Source of the DNA: Fusobacterium ulcerans
Lineage (GTDB): Bacteria; Fusobacteriota; Fusobacteriia; Fusobacteriales; Fusobacteriaceae
Direction of reading: 5' to 3'
DNA: 64,000 nucleotides
Assembly: GCF_003019675.1 (NCBI RefSeq)
Contig: NZ_CP028105.1
Location: 62,001 to 126,000 of the forward strand
This document shows positions 38,766-48,045 of the stretch, piece by piece. The notes beneath the pieces were generated by a model. It was not told the DNA's origin, ran no database searches, and saw only the letters and a program-made list of their open reading frames with translations. The position numbers and the translations under genes were made by a program. Each line of letters starts with the position of its first letter. The first letter of the stretch is position 1.

Positions 38766-39884
38766 ATGCATACTTTAGAAGAATATTTAGAAAAACCATA
38801 TCTGCTTTTAACACCAGGACCATTAACTACAAGCAACGGAGTGAGAATGGCTATGCTTAAAGACTGGTGCACATGGGATAAAGAATATAATAATATAGTT
38901 CAGGAAATAAGAGAAAAATTAGTAAGATTAGCTGTTCCATCAGGAAATTATCATAAATATACTTCTGTTCTTATGCAGGGAAGCGGTTCTTTTGGAGTAG
39001 AATCTGTTATAGGAACTGCTCTTCCTGAAAATGGGAAGTTATTAATTTTATCAAATGGAGCTTATGGAAACAGAATGGGAGAAATTGCTCAGGTTTTAAA
39101 AATAAATAATATCATAGAAAAATTTGGCGATAAAGATATTATAGATATCAACAGAGTGAGAGAAATCCTTGAATCTAATCCAGATATCACTCATGTATCT
39201 GTAGTACATAGTGAAACTACAAGCGGAATTTTAAATCCTATTGAAAAGATAGGAGAATTAGTTAAAGAATTTAATAAGATATATATTGTTGATGCTATGT
39301 CAAGTTTTGGTGGCATTGAAATAGATATTGAAGAGGTAAAAGCAGATTTTATAATCAGTTCTTCAAATAAATGTATACAAGGTGTTCCGGGTTTTTCTTT
39401 CATCATATGCAGAAAAGAAGTTTTAGAAAACTGTTCAGGGCAGGCTCGTTCTCTTTCTCTTGATCTATACAGTCAATGGAAAGTCATGGAGGAAAATAAT
39501 GGAAAATGGAGATTCACTTCCCCTACTCATACTGTAAGAGCTTTTTATCAGGCTCTTTTGGAATTAGAAAAGGAAGGGGGCGTGATAGAAAGAGAAAAAA
39601 GATACAGAAAAAATAATACCATTTTGAGAGAGGGAATGAAAAATCTAGGCTTCAAATCACTTATTCCTGAAGAGTATCAATCCCCAATAATAACTACTTT
39701 CTTTGCACCTGAAAATCCAGATTATAATTTTGAGAAATTCTATTATAAGTTAAAGAAAGAGGGATTCGTCATCTATCCCGGAAAAGTTACTGACATGGAA
39801 AGTTTTAGAATAGGAAATATTGGTGAAGTATATCCAGATGATATTTATGCACTGCTGAAAGCTATAGAAAAGGCTGCATGGTAA
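38766..39884 (+). CDS. phnW: 2-aminoethylphosphonate-pyruvate transaminase
   Basis: A 372-residue class V PLP aminotransferase that moves the amino group of 2-aminoethylphosphonate to pyruvate, giving phosphonoacetaldehyde and alanine (EC 2.6.1.37). LLTPGPLTTSNGVRMAMLKDW is the family N-terminus; GSGSFGVESVIG (about residue 72) binds the cofactor phosphate, VDAMSSFGGIEID (about 178) holds the PLP aspartate and SSSNKCIQGVPG (about 199) the PLP lysine. SD GGAGG. Last gene of the operon, followed by a terminator. Confidence 0.96.
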   Translation: MHTLEEYLEKPYLLLTPGPLTTSNGVRMAMLKDWCTWDKEYNNIVQEIREKLVRLAVPSGNYHKYTSVLMQGSGSFGVESVIGTALPENGKLLILSNGAYGNRMGEIAQVLKINNIIEKFGDKDIIDINRVREILESNPDITHVSVVHSETTSGILNPIEKIGELVKEFNKIYIVDAMSSFGGIEIDIEEVKADFIISSSNKCIQGVPGFSFIICRKEVLENCSGQARSLSLDLYSQWKVMEENNGKWRFTSPTHTVRAFYQALLELEKEGGVIEREKRYRKNNTILREGMKNLGFKSLIPEEYQSPIITTFFAPENPDYNFEKFYYKLKKEGFVIYPGKVTDMESFRIGNIGEVYPDDIYALLKAIEKAAW

Positions 39885-39891
39885 TGTAAAA

Positions 39892-39930
39892 AGACCAGCT
39901 TGAAATTAACAGGCTGGTCTGATTTTTTTA
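39892..39930. terminator. Bidirectional terminator
   Basis: AGACCAGC (39892-39899) pairs with GCTGGTCT (39913-39920), followed by GATTTTTTTA. It ends the phosphonate operon and may also serve the convergent rubrerythrin gene. Confidence 0.87.
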
Positions 39931-39935
39931 TTTAA

Positions 39936-40475
39936 TTAGAAATTTTTAGGCTGAATCATGAAGTAAGCTTGTGGATGAGCACATACTGGACAAACTTCTG
40001 GAGCTTTCTTTCCATAGTGAATATGTCCACAGTTCATACATTCCCATGCTACTTCTTCTTCTCTTGCGAATACCATTTCTTCTTTGATATTAGCTAATAA
40101 TTTTCTATATCTTTCTTCATGTTCTTTTTCTACTTTTGCTACACCTTCAAATAATCTAGCAATTTCAGTGAACCCTTCTTCTTTTGCTACTTTTGCAAAT
40201 TCAGCATACATGTCAGTCCACTCATAGTTTTCTCCCTCAGCAGCATCTAAAAGATTGTCAATAGTTGAAGGAATATTTCCACCTTTTAATAGTTTGAACC
40301 AAAGTTTTGCATGTTCTTTCTCATTGTTAGCAGTTGCTTCAAATAATTTTGACACTTGCTCAAATCCATCTTTTTTAGCTTTTGATGCATAATATGTATA
40401 TTTATTTCTTGCTTCTGATTCCCCAGCAAATGCAGTCATTAAGTTTTTTTCTGTTTTAGATCCTTTTAATTCCAT
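39936..40475 (-). CDS. rbr: Rubrerythrin
   Basis: A 179-residue rubrerythrin, which reduces hydrogen peroxide in anaerobes. The diiron four-helix bundle carries [16 protein letters not shown] (residue 15), [10 protein letters not shown] (about 50), [24 protein letters not shown] (about 105). The C-terminal rubredoxin domain has [12 protein letters not shown] and [14 protein letters not shown], two CxxC pairs for one Fe. The ATG at 40475 is chosen: AAGGAG would overlap an ATG nine bases earlier. Probably monocistronic. Confidence 0.95.
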   Translation of the reverse strand: MELKGSKTEKNLMTAFAGESEARNKYTYYASKAKKDGFEQVSKLFEATANNEKEHAKLWFKLLKGGNIPSTIDNLLDAAEGENYEWTDMYAEFAKVAKEEGFTEIARLFEGVAKVEKEHEERYRKLLANIKEEMVFAREEEVAWECMNCGHIHYGKKAPEVCPVCAHPQAYFMIQPKNF

Positions 40476-40827
40476 TAAAACCATCTCCTTGTTTTCTTTT
40501 TACATTTTTGTAATCTCTACAAATAAGATAACATATCACCCAAATATTGTCAAATAAATTTTTGAAATATTTTGTATTTGGTTCATTAGATAAGAGGCGG
40601 TTCTTCCCATACAAGCGATACAATAAATTTCCTATCCGGTTAATTATTTTAAAATAAAAAAAGCTGAATCCATATTTTTCTAGTTTGTATAAAATCTCTT
40701 CTAATAAAACTTTCAATATTTACAATTTATTTTTTAAGTTGTTCTGCCTTTAATTCTAAACAATATTAAAGATGTAGAAGATGAAAATTAAAAAAAGTGT
40801 ATTTATTTTTAATATAAATATTTTAAT
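40476..40827. other. Gene-free region upstream of rubrerythrin
   Basis: About 350 bp of AT-rich DNA between the rubrerythrin start and the autotransporter terminator. It must hold the rubrerythrin promoter, but no convincing hexamer pair, riboswitch or frame is visible. The frames that cross it lack ribosome sites and family similarity. Confidence 0.35.
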
Positions 40828-40866
40828 TAAAAAAGCCCAGTCTATTTATAGCAGTACTAGGCCTTT
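40828..40866 (-). terminator. Terminator of the autotransporter gene
   Basis: On the minus strand AAGGCCTAGT pairs with ACTGGGCTT (one bulge, one G-T pair) and runs into TTTTTT. A wider AATAAGATT/AATCTTATT pairing lies between it and the gene end at 40973. Confidence 0.6.
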
Positions 40867-40972
40867 ATAAAATAAGATTATTTATAGATTGTTAATAAAG
40901 AGTAGTTGAACAAGTAGTCAATCTTATTTTTTTATTTGAATTCATTTTTTACAATATTATCCTTTATAAATA

Positions 40973-43714
40973 TTAAAAGTTTATTCTAAACCCAATTGTT
41001 CCCTCCCAATTAGTTTCATAATCACTTCCTAAGCTTTTTGTTATTTCATAATAAATATTTGTTGTTTCACTTATATTAAAATCTCCTCCTAATCCTACTT
41101 CTATCCAACTATCATTTCCATTTACTTTCTTAGTATATGTAGTATCTTTTCCTTTAGCATTAACTCTATAGTCCCCATTTACTTCTCCAAGTATATCAAA
41201 TTTCATAAAATGGCTGTTTTTTTCAAAAGTTTTTCCTATATTAATTCCCGTCTTTCCTATCAAACTGTGTATACTATTTTGTTCAACTTTAATTCCACCA
41301 TTTGTTGTATAATCTAAATTACTAACATAAGTATAATTTAATTGAATCTTAGGTATCAAAAAATATGAATTATAATCAATTTTTTTTCCAACTTCAATAC
41401 TTAATGTTTTAGCCCAAGTCTTATAATCTCCTTTACTTTCTTGAATTTCATTATTAAAAAAATTGTAAGTTTTATATGATGTATCTATATGACTAAATTT
41501 CCCTATCAAATCAATATATGTATCTGTATCTCCTACATATGAAGCATATAATGAAAATCCTATATTTTCAGAATCTCCCTTACCATTATCTCTAAAATCA
41601 ATATTACTATTTCTTTTACTTACAGCAAAACCTGTAAATATTTTACTTCCCTCTAAGTTGTGTTTTCTATCATATCCTACTTGTAGCATATTATAATCAT
41701 TTTTAAATCTATTTATAGAAGACTTATCATATTCCATTTCACCACTTAATAATCTTACCCATACTCCATTATTTTTTTCATAATTTCTAATTTCACCAAG
41801 CCTTTTATGAATAGAATCCACTTCCATTCTAGCCACTGCTGAATTATAAAGAAAAGTTGCACTATCTATAATAGTTTTAGTTGTTTCTCCTATCTCAGTT
41901 TTTTCAATTCCTGTAACAAACCAATCCTCTTTATTTCCATTAGTTCCATTTTCAACCTTTACATTATAATTAAAAACATTACTTATATTAGATACGTTTC
42001 CTCCTTCAAAAGTTACTTCTCCACTTTTATCATTAGCAAAATGAATAGCACCATTATTAAAATCATAGCTAGTTAGTAAAGGTATTGAATTATCACTTAC
42101 ATCTAAAATATGATTTTGTTTTTTATCAGCGCTATTTAGTTGCAAAAAATCTGTTTCTAAATCATTTCCTGATATATCCATAATTATTCTTCCATTATTC
42201 CCTGATATATTCTCAATAGTCAATATCTGTTTTCCTTCCTGAGACATATCAACAATACTATTCTTAAGTGTCAAATTAGTTACTTGGCTATCATATTTAT
42301 TTTTCCAAAGAGCTCCATCTAAAAATGATAAATTAGATTCTCCTTTTGCACTAGTTGTCTTCTGTCCAATAAAAATAGAATTATTCCCTTTAAAATTAAT
42401 AGTTGTTTTTCCTTTGGCAGAAGTAACAATATGTCCTGTTATATCTACAGGTACATTTTCTAATTCATTATTAATTTGAATTATTCCCTTTTTATTATAA
42501 ATAGCAAAATGATAGTCTGTATGTGGTTTATTATCTTTAATAACAACCCCACCTTTTAAATTAACAGAACTATTATTATCTGCATATATTCCTGTAGAAG
42601 CTCTATAATGTGGATTGTTACTACTTGTTTCTATATAAATAGTTTGAGCTTTTAAATCAACTGTACTCTCTTTATCTGCTTTAATTCCATATGCAGAATG
42701 CTGATCAGCTTTAGATATTATATTTATATTTTTAGTATTTTCTATTGAAATATTTGCTTTCTCTATTGCTTCTATTCCAACTGCTTTTGATATACTTGCA
42801 GTTGAATTTTTATCTAAAATATCAATGACTGTATTTTCTCCTTTTAGAATAATATTTGAATTTATTCCTGAGCCTAATATTCCAACAGCATTAAGTTCAC
42901 TTTCAGCTTTTATAATATTATTTTTACTTCTTATATCTATTTTAGCTCCAGCATCAGCTTGAATTCCTACAGCTCCATTAAGTTGTTGAGTATTATTTTT
43001 AGAAGTAATATTAACTAATAAATTCTCTGCCAAATTATTATCATTATTAATTCTTATTTGACCATATTCTCCTGCATATAATCCTTTTCCTTCAGTTTGA
43101 GTATTTAAAACTTGTATTTCAATATCTTTCCCATTAAGATTTATAAGATTTTTATCTGCATCATTGTAATTATTCCCTAAAGAATAAACTGCAAAGGCTT
43201 TTTCTTTTATATTAGCTGCATTAAAAGTTAAAACTAATGTATTATCAGCATTTATATGAACTTTATTATTTGCTGTTCCTTTCCCTTCATTCCAAATTAA
43301 ATAAGCTCTCTTTGCAAAAGAGTTCTCTGCAAAAGCTAACTTAAGATTATTTCCATAGAGTTCAAATGATTCTTTTCCTTGTCTTGCACTGGCATCTACT
43401 AATACAATTGGATCAGTTACTATTTGATTTTCTGAATTATCTAGTCCCTTAGTACCTATAAATTCTAAATCATATTTTTTATTTTGGTTTCCTATACTAA
43501 AACTTCCACTTCTGATTTGAAAATTAGACATTTCTATTTTCATATTATCAGTTATATTTGATAAATCATAATTACTCCCTGTATTTCTATCTTGAACTTG
43601 AGTATAATTATTTTTAGAAATTACTCCAGTTTCTATTTCTGTTAAAGAATATGAAGGCTGTTCAATTAAAAGAAATACTATCAAGCTCAAATATAAATAT
43701 TTTTTTATTTTCAT
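40973..43714 (-). CDS. Type V autotransporter (outer membrane)
   Basis: A 913-residue autotransporter. Signal peptide MKIKKYLYLSLIVFLLIEQP (cleavage near 23); passenger of about 600 residues rich in Asn, Lys and Ile with repeats of beta-helix character; C-terminal barrel of about 270 residues from WVRLLSGEMEYD (about 645) to EGTIGFRINF with terminal Phe. Passenger repeats such as VDLKAQTIYIET and VNLKGGVVIKDN suggest a parallel beta-helix adhesin or surface factor. GGAGGAT lies about 12 bases before the ATG, an unusually long spacing. Target ligand unknown. Confidence 0.87.
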   Translation of the reverse strand: MKIKKYLYLSLIVFLLIEQPSYSLTEIETGVISKNNYTQVQDRNTGSNYDLSNITDNMKIEMSNFQIRSGSFSIGNQNKKYDLEFIGTKGLDNSENQIVTDPIVLVDASARQGKESFELYGNNLKLAFAENSFAKRAYLIWNEGKGTANNKVHINADNTLVLTFNAANIKEKAFAVYSLGNNYNDADKNLINLNGKDIEIQVLNTQTEGKGLYAGEYGQIRINNDNNLAENLLVNITSKNNTQQLNGAVGIQADAGAKIDIRSKNNIIKAESELNAVGILGSGINSNIILKGENTVIDILDKNSTASISKAVGIEAIEKANISIENTKNINIISKADQHSAYGIKADKESTVDLKAQTIYIETSSNNPHYRASTGIYADNNSSVNLKGGVVIKDNKPHTDYHFAIYNKKGIIQINNELENVPVDITGHIVTSAKGKTTINFKGNNSIFIGQKTTSAKGESNLSFLDGALWKNKYDSQVTNLTLKNSIVDMSQEGKQILTIENISGNNGRIIMDISGNDLETDFLQLNSADKKQNHILDVSDNSIPLLTSYDFNNGAIHFANDKSGEVTFEGGNVSNISNVFNYNVKVENGTNGNKEDWFVTGIEKTEIGETTKTIIDSATFLYNSAVARMEVDSIHKRLGEIRNYEKNNGVWVRLLSGEMEYDKSSINRFKNDYNMLQVGYDRKHNLEGSKIFTGFAVSKRNSNIDFRDNGKGDSENIGFSLYASYVGDTDTYIDLIGKFSHIDTSYKTYNFFNNEIQESKGDYKTWAKTLSIEVGKKIDYNSYFLIPKIQLNYTYVSNLDYTTNGGIKVEQNSIHSLIGKTGINIGKTFEKNSHFMKFDILGEVNGDYRVNAKGKDTTYTKKVNGNDSWIEVGLGGDFNISETTNIYYEITKSLGSDYETNWEGTIGFRINF

Positions 43715-44128
43715 AATATATTATGTATCCTCCTACAAGCAAAAAATATATATGAGTAATATAATAAAAATATTTTATTTTGTAAAATATATTTTTTTAA
43801 TATTTATTAAGTGATTAATTTTTAAATAAACAGCATTATTTTTTTACAATAAATATTATAATGCATAATTATATAATACATCACTATTTTAATTTATAAA
43901 TTTATTTTTTTACCATAAAATTTAAGTTTATTAATTTAAAATCAAATTAAAAATAAAAAAAACTGCTCCAATTAAAAAAAATATTATTCAATATATAAAG
44001 TTAATCTTCTTAAACCTCATGACAAATTTTATATTTTAATTATATATCTAATTATAAATGTAAAATAATTAATATTTTTTATTTTTTCAACAAATTTATC
44101 AAATCATAATTTCCTAAGAAATAAAACT
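43715..44128. other. AT-rich intergenic region upstream of autotransporter
   Basis: About 410 bp of roughly 85 percent A/T sequence with no gene. It should contain the promoter of the autotransporter; several TATAAT-like hexamers occur (for example near 43855-43885) but none can be singled out. I found no clear inverted repeat of the kind seen before the second autotransporter. Confidence 0.35.
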
Positions 44129-44160
44129 AATTAAAAAAGCAGGGAGTAATCCCTGCTCTC
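44129..44160 (-). terminator. Terminator of the gene at 44161
   Basis: AGCAGGGA and TCCCTGCT form an 8-bp stem with a four-base loop, followed on the minus strand by TTTTTTAATT. Confidence 0.87.
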
Positions 44161-44595
44161 TTAATTTTCATTATCAGCTGCTACAAAATAATATCGTGAG
44201 TTTGCACTTTGTTTAACTTCTTCCATAGAACGCTTTAAGGCATTTACTAAATTGTCTGCTAAATTTTTTAAAACTTGACTGCTAAAAGGGTTTGCTAAAT
44301 ATTCAGCTTCTGCTCCCAGTGTGATAAAAGCTTCCCCAATAGTAGTAATTGTCCCTGTTTTACGCTGAACATCTACCTTATACAGATTAGCTCCCGGAAG
44401 ATTAGAATTATTAGCAATAATTCTCACATCAATGTGTAAAGTATGATTGCGGTCAGGGAAAATATCATTCTTTTCTCCAAAGACATGGCTTATTTTCTGT
44501 GCAGTAACCATATCTATCATTTCTTGAATCTCACTGTCTTTTATATTTTGACCAAAACGAGCTGGAAGTAAATTGTTTCTAACAACTGTATGCAT
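44161..44595 (-). CDS. Hypothetical protein, conserved-looking
   Basis: A 144-residue soluble protein of unknown function. No signal peptide, membrane segment or cysteine. It is predicted as mixed alpha/beta, with a beta-rich middle (HTLHIDVRIIANN, LYKVDVQRKTGTITTIGEAF) and a C-terminal helix (LKNLADNLVNALKRSMEEV). AGGAGG precedes the start and a strong terminator follows, so it is its own transcription unit. Base composition is less AT-rich than neighbours. No family recognised. Confidence 0.6.
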   Translation of the reverse strand: MHTVVRNNLLPARFGQNIKDSEIQEMIDMVTAQKISHVFGEKNDIFPDRNHTLHIDVRIIANNSNLPGANLYKVDVQRKTGTITTIGEAFITLGAEAEYLANPFSSQVLKNLADNLVNALKRSMEEVKQSANSRYYFVAADNEN

Positions 44596-44781
44596 AAGAT
44601 TTCCTCCTATAATATTTATTTTCTCTAGAGATAATTTATCATAACACTCAAAAGATAATATACCAAATAAGTAAATTTATTTTATCTGCTCTAGTCTGCT
44701 GTAAAAAAGAATTTGAATTTCTCTAAGTTCACAGGTATAATCTAAGGAGAAATATTAAATAATAACAGGAGGAAACAACCT

Positions 44782-45234
44782 ATGAAATTTTCTATAAAAT
44801 CATTTGATGAATTAACTGCAAGAGAGCTCTATGAAATTGGAAAAATCAGACAAGAAGTATTTGTAGTGGAGCAAAACTGCCCTTATTTAGATTTTGATGA
44901 AAAGGACTTTGATTCTCTCCATGTCTATTCAAAAGATGAGGATACTGATAAGATCATATGTTATGCTAGAGTTTTAGCCCCGGGATTATCTTATGATACT
45001 GCATCTATCGGTAGAGTTATGGTTTTAAGCAATTACAGAAAATATGGATATGCCAGAAAATTAGTACTGCAATGTATAGATTGTGTAAAAAATATCATGG
45101 GAAAAAATGAAATTACTATTGGTGCCCAATCTTATTTAAAAGATTTTTATTCTTCTGTAGGATTTACAGCTGTATCTGATGTATATGATGAAGATGGAAT
45201 CCCTCATATTGATATGTATATGAAACTTTCGTAA
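44782..45234 (+). CDS. GNAT family N-acetyltransferase (ElaA-like)
   Basis: A 150-residue GNAT acetyltransferase of the ElaA type. The start carries the ElaA signature ELYEIGKIRQEVFVVEQNCPYLDFD; the acetyl-CoA loop is YRKYGYARKLVLQC (about residue 92), after IGRVMVL, and the end is SVGFTAVSDVYDEDGIPHIDM. ElaA proteins acetylate an unknown amine substrate. GGAGG supports the start. Followed by a strong terminator; no operon partner. Confidence 0.88.
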   Translation: MKFSIKSFDELTARELYEIGKIRQEVFVVEQNCPYLDFDEKDFDSLHVYSKDEDTDKIICYARVLAPGLSYDTASIGRVMVLSNYRKYGYARKLVLQCIDCVKNIMGKNEITIGAQSYLKDFYSSVGFTAVSDVYDEDGIPHIDMYMKLS

Positions 45235-45296
45235 ACCATTCGCCAATTAAAATTGCTTTGTAATTTTTTCATGTGTTAAGAAATTTTAAAAAAATC

Positions 45297-45336
45297 ATCA
45301 CCCATGAGGTAATTCTACCTTGTGGGTGATTTTTTG
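45297..45336 (+). terminator. Terminator of the GNAT gene
   Basis: ATCACCCA.GAGGT (45297-45310) pairs with ACCTTGTGGGTGAT (45317-45330), followed by a T run. One of the strongest terminators in the window. Confidence 0.87.
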
Positions 45337-45660
45337 TTTTGGTAGTTTATTTCTTGAAATTGTGATGAAAATGATAAACTTTTTGAAATGAAAAAAACAA
45401 AAAAAATTTATTAAAAAATTGCCTTGAAAAACACTAAAAGAATAAATTGATTAAGAGCAATGTTAGAAGAATTTCAGAATTTTTTTTATTTGTATCTTTA
45501 TTTCAGATTTTATTTTTTTGATATACAAAAATAGAATGTTATGCTAGTATATGAATCGTTATATTTATGAAAAATTTAAATAACTTTAAAAAATATTAAA
45601 AAAAAGGTATTAGATATAAATAAGTTAGTATATATTACTATGAAATTGAAGGAGTGAACA
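45337..45660 (+). other. AT-rich region before the replication module
   Basis: 324 bp without a gene, very A/T-rich with long A and T runs, marking the left edge of the accessory block. It presumably contains the promoter of the module; TATATTACTATG near 45632 is a weak -10 candidate. No attachment site, tRNA or integrase is visible here. Confidence 0.35.
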
Positions 45661-46518
45661 ATGGAGAACAAAAGAAACACAAAGAATCAACCATTCTGCT
45701 GGCAGGAAAAAAAGATACTGCGATTATTGAGATGTCAATATGATGGAAAGGAACATGACAAGCTTAGAAACTTGTATTTAACTCTTACTGAAATCTACAG
45801 TGATTTTAATGGGAGAGATATCAAATACTACACTCAGACAATAGCCAAATACAGTAGTTTAAGCAAGGATTGGATTCCTAAAGGATTAAAAATATTTGAA
45901 AAGTTAAAAGTGATACAGCTGGTGGAGGAAAGAAGCAAGGGAAAGTTTAAAGGGAAAAGATTAATATTCACTCCTGAAAATATCATTCCTGATAAAACCA
46001 TTACTGAATTTTTAGAGCCATCAGAAGATAGTTCTTATTTAGAAGATATTAAAAGAGTAAAAGATATAAATAATACACACACAGGGGAAGAGGAAAAAGT
46101 GAGTGATAATCTAAAACAGGAAAAAGAAAAACTCAGTGATGCACCTATGGAGATACAGGACATATTAAAAAAATATAAGGAGCTGAATCTGCCAGAATAT
46201 AACTATCGCCCAGACAACTATGTACTCTTGGGAGTGTGGAGAGAACTTGGCGCTGTAAAACTTTTTGAAGCACTGACATTGATGTCAAAGTCAGAGTTTG
46301 TTAAAAACAATATGAGCATCAACAGCATATTCAAGATAGAGAACTTAAAGAAAGCCTTGAATGGAAACTTCAAAGACAAAGAAAAAAAGAGCAAAGAGAA
46401 AAAGGAACCTAAGAAAAAATTCGTGAGACCAGTATATGAGGATTCTACAGGGAACTTTATCAAGGAGCTTTTAAATAAAATAGCAAAAGAGGATGGAATT
46501 GAAGATGAAGAAGTGTGA
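45661..46518 (+). CDS. Replication protein, DnaD/replisome-organiser-like
   Basis: A 285-residue protein typical of phage or plasmid replication modules. The N-terminal 110 residues look like a winged helix (LYLTLTEIYSDFNGRD, IAKYSSLSKDWIPKGLKIFEK, VIQLVEERSKG). A charged linker leads to a helical domain (LKKYKELNLPEYNYRPDNYV, about 170-230) and a lysine-rich stretch near 240. It overlaps the DnaC-like gene by 17 bp, an arrangement usual for initiator plus helicase loader. Family assignment is by overall pattern and context. GGAGTGAA supports the ATG. Confidence 0.6.
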   Translation: MENKRNTKNQPFCWQEKKILRLLRCQYDGKEHDKLRNLYLTLTEIYSDFNGRDIKYYTQTIAKYSSLSKDWIPKGLKIFEKLKVIQLVEERSKGKFKGKRLIFTPENIIPDKTITEFLEPSEDSSYLEDIKRVKDINNTHTGEEEKVSDNLKQEKEKLSDAPMEIQDILKKYKELNLPEYNYRPDNYVLLGVWRELGAVKLFEALTLMSKSEFVKNNMSINSIFKIENLKKALNGNFKDKEKKSKEKKEPKKKFVRPVYEDSTGNFIKELLNKIAKEDGIEDEEV

Positions 46519-47311
46519 ATACTGCGGAAAAGAATATGTGAAAAATGAGAGTGATTATCTTAAAAACCTTTCTGAAACTTTTAGAAAAAATTTAGAGTAT
46601 CTTCCAACATGCGACTGTCTGGAAAAGAAAAAAGAAAGAGAACTGGAAGAGTTGGAAAGAAAAAGAACCAGAGAAAATATAGAGAAAAAAATGCAGAAAT
46701 GCAAGGATATCTCTGTAATAGACAAGAAATTTCAAAACAGCAGATTTGAAAATGCTGATATAAAGTGCGAACAAATGCAGCTGGCACAGCAGTATGTAAA
46801 AAGCTTTATGAAAAAAGAGAAGCAGGAAGGGCTGTTGTTCTATGGAGGGGTGGGAACAGGAAAGACTTTCACTACTGCCTGTATAGCAAACTACCTCATG
46901 GAGAGAGGAAAGACAGTACTGGTAATGAATCTGGGGCTGTATCTCAATAAGCTCACAATAGAGTGGGGAGCAGCTGAAAGAGATATTCTGAAGCAGGTGG
47001 AAAAATGCGATCTTCTGGTGATAGATGATTTTGGTGGAGAAAAGGGATTGGATAAAAATCAAACTGGATGGAGAGGAGAAAAAATATATAATCTCATAGA
47101 CGCAAGATACAGAAGTGAAAAACCTTTGATAATATCTACAAATTTGAATTTCAGCAAAGATGAGGAAAAGTGCGAGATAAGCGAGAAGTTTTCAAGTCAT
47201 GGACAGAACAGAATAAGAGACAGGATAATTGACATGTGCTTTCCTGTACAGGTAACAGGGAAGAGCAAAAGAGGGATGACAAAGCAGAAGTTTTTTGAAT
47301 TTATGTATTAA
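46502..47311 (+). CDS. DnaC-like helicase loader ATPase
   Basis: A 269-residue AAA+ ATPase of the DnaC/IstB type. N-terminal zinc-binding cysteines (KCEYCGKEY and CDCLEKK) precede a coiled-coil region. Walker A GGVGTGKTFTTACIANYL is near residue 117, Walker B LLVIDDFGGEK near 175 and sensor-1 KPLIISTNL near 210, with an arginine finger region NRIRDRIIDMC. It would load the replicative helicase at an element origin. The ATG at 46502 is preferred to one nine bases earlier, which has its ribosome site directly abutting. No transposase partner, so IstB is unlikely. Confidence 0.82.
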   Translation, partial: KMKKCEYCGKEYVKNESDYLKNLSETFRKNLEYLPTCDCLEKKKERELEELERKRTRENIEKKMQKCKDISVIDKKFQNSRFENADIKCEQMQLAQQYVKSFMKKEKQEGLLFYGGVGTGKTFTTACIANYLMERGKTVLVMNLGLYLNKLTIEWGAAERDILKQVEKCDLLVIDDFGGEKGLDKNQTGWRGEKIYNLIDARYRSEKPLIISTNLNFSKDEEKCEISEKFSSHGQNRIRDRIIDMCFPVQVTGKSKRGMTKQKFFEFMY

Positions 47312-47333
47312 AACTAAAAAGGGAGACTGATGT

Positions 47334-47573
47334 ATGGAGAGAGAGGAATATATTTTTAAAAAACTTGGAAATCTATCCCCAATGAATAAAACTTTAGCAG
47401 ATGAAATAGTAAAAGAACTGGGAGAGTGGGCAACAATAAACGAGGTGGCAAAGTATTTTAAAAAGCATAGAAATACTATTTACAACAAAGTGGAAGAAGG
47501 AGACATTCTCCACAGAAAAATGGGAACAAGTATTTTAATCTACACAAGGAGCCTGATTTTTTTACTGGAATAA
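47334..47573 (+). CDS. Small helix-turn-helix protein (excisionase-like)
   Basis: A 79-residue DNA-binding protein. WATINEVAKYFKKHRNTIYNKVEEGDILHRKMG is the pattern of a MerR/excisionase-type winged helix: helix-turn-helix followed by a basic wing. It lies 22 bp after the DnaC-like gene, in the same orientation, and is likely to regulate the module or act as an excision factor. GGGAGA precedes the start. It is upstream of the autotransporter and its inverted repeats, so it could also bind there. Confidence 0.72.
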   Translation: MEREEYIFKKLGNLSPMNKTLADEIVKELGEWATINEVAKYFKKHRNTIYNKVEEGDILHRKMGTSILIYTRSLIFLLE

Positions 47574-47665
47574 ATAACTGGTATAATGGCATACTGAATT
47601 ATTTTTTCCAAAAAGAGTATCATATCCTATGGAAAAAATAAAAAAATTTTTCGTAAAAAAGGAAT

Positions 47666-47706
47666 AAATTAAAAAAGTCCTCAGTATAAATTTGCTGGGG
47701 ATTTTT
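47666..47706 (+). repeat. Direct repeat copy 1 (terminator-like hairpin)
   Basis: A 40-bp element whose core is TCCTCAG...CTGGGGA followed by TTTTTATTTT, so it also works as a terminator for the replication module. It is 36/40 identical to 52394-52433, in the same orientation. The two copies bracket the autotransporter and HU genes. Confidence 0.75.
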
Positions 47707-47820
47707 ATTTTGAAAACTGATTTAGAAAAATCTTTTTTTAAATCAACTGGTAAAAGACAGCAAAGGAATATAGTTTAAAGCGAACTGGAAAATTTCTATA
47801 AAACTAAACAACTCATCATT

Positions 47821-47988
47821 GTTCGCATTTATGTATAAAAGCGAACTTTTTTCTTATACGATTATAATCTTTAAATTTAAAAAAGTCAAGAAAAAATTTG
47901 ATTAAAAAAATAAAGATTAAAAAAATGAGATTAGGAAAATTGCCTAAAGTAAGGCTGTTACTATTCGCTTTTATACATAAATAAGAAC
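47821..47988. repeat. Inverted-repeat segment, candidate invertible promoter
   Basis: ATTTATGTATAAAAGCGAA at 47827-47845 recurs as a perfect 19-bp inverted copy at 47964-47982; extended outward, the arms match at 23 of 25 positions (47821-47845 and 47964-47988). The 118 bp between holds a consensus promoter on the minus strand. A partial third copy, AAAGCGAACT, lies at 47777-47786. The left arm also folds as GTTCGC/GCGAAC plus a T run, a possible plus-strand terminator. The segment ends 58 bp before the autotransporter start. Confidence 0.75.
47861..47889 (-). promoter_or_regulatory. Consensus promoter inside the inverted repeats, facing away from the autotransporter
   Basis: On the minus strand: TTGACT (47884-47889), exactly 17 bp, TATAAT (47861-47866). 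It is among the best sigma-70 matches in the window and reads leftward, with no minus-strand gene to serve. If the segment flipped, it would read into the autotransporter with a leader of about 90 nt. Confidence 0.7.
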
Positions 47989-48045
47989 ACTTATTTTTTT
48001 CTGAACTAAAAAATATAATAAAAATAAAATTAAGGGGAGAGAAAT

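Noticed and set aside
40456-40716. 86-residue frame upstream of rubrerythrin
   Set aside because: Overlaps the rubrerythrin ribosome site and start, no ribosome site of its own, no family similarity.
46592-47062. 156-residue minus-strand frame opposite the DnaC-like ATPase
   Set aside because: Shadow of a gene with intact Walker motifs; no ribosome site or family similarity.
46502-47311. IstB transposition helper
   Set aside because: No IstA transposase or insertion-sequence ends nearby; the N-terminal zinc cysteines and overlap with an initiator-like gene favour a helicase loader.
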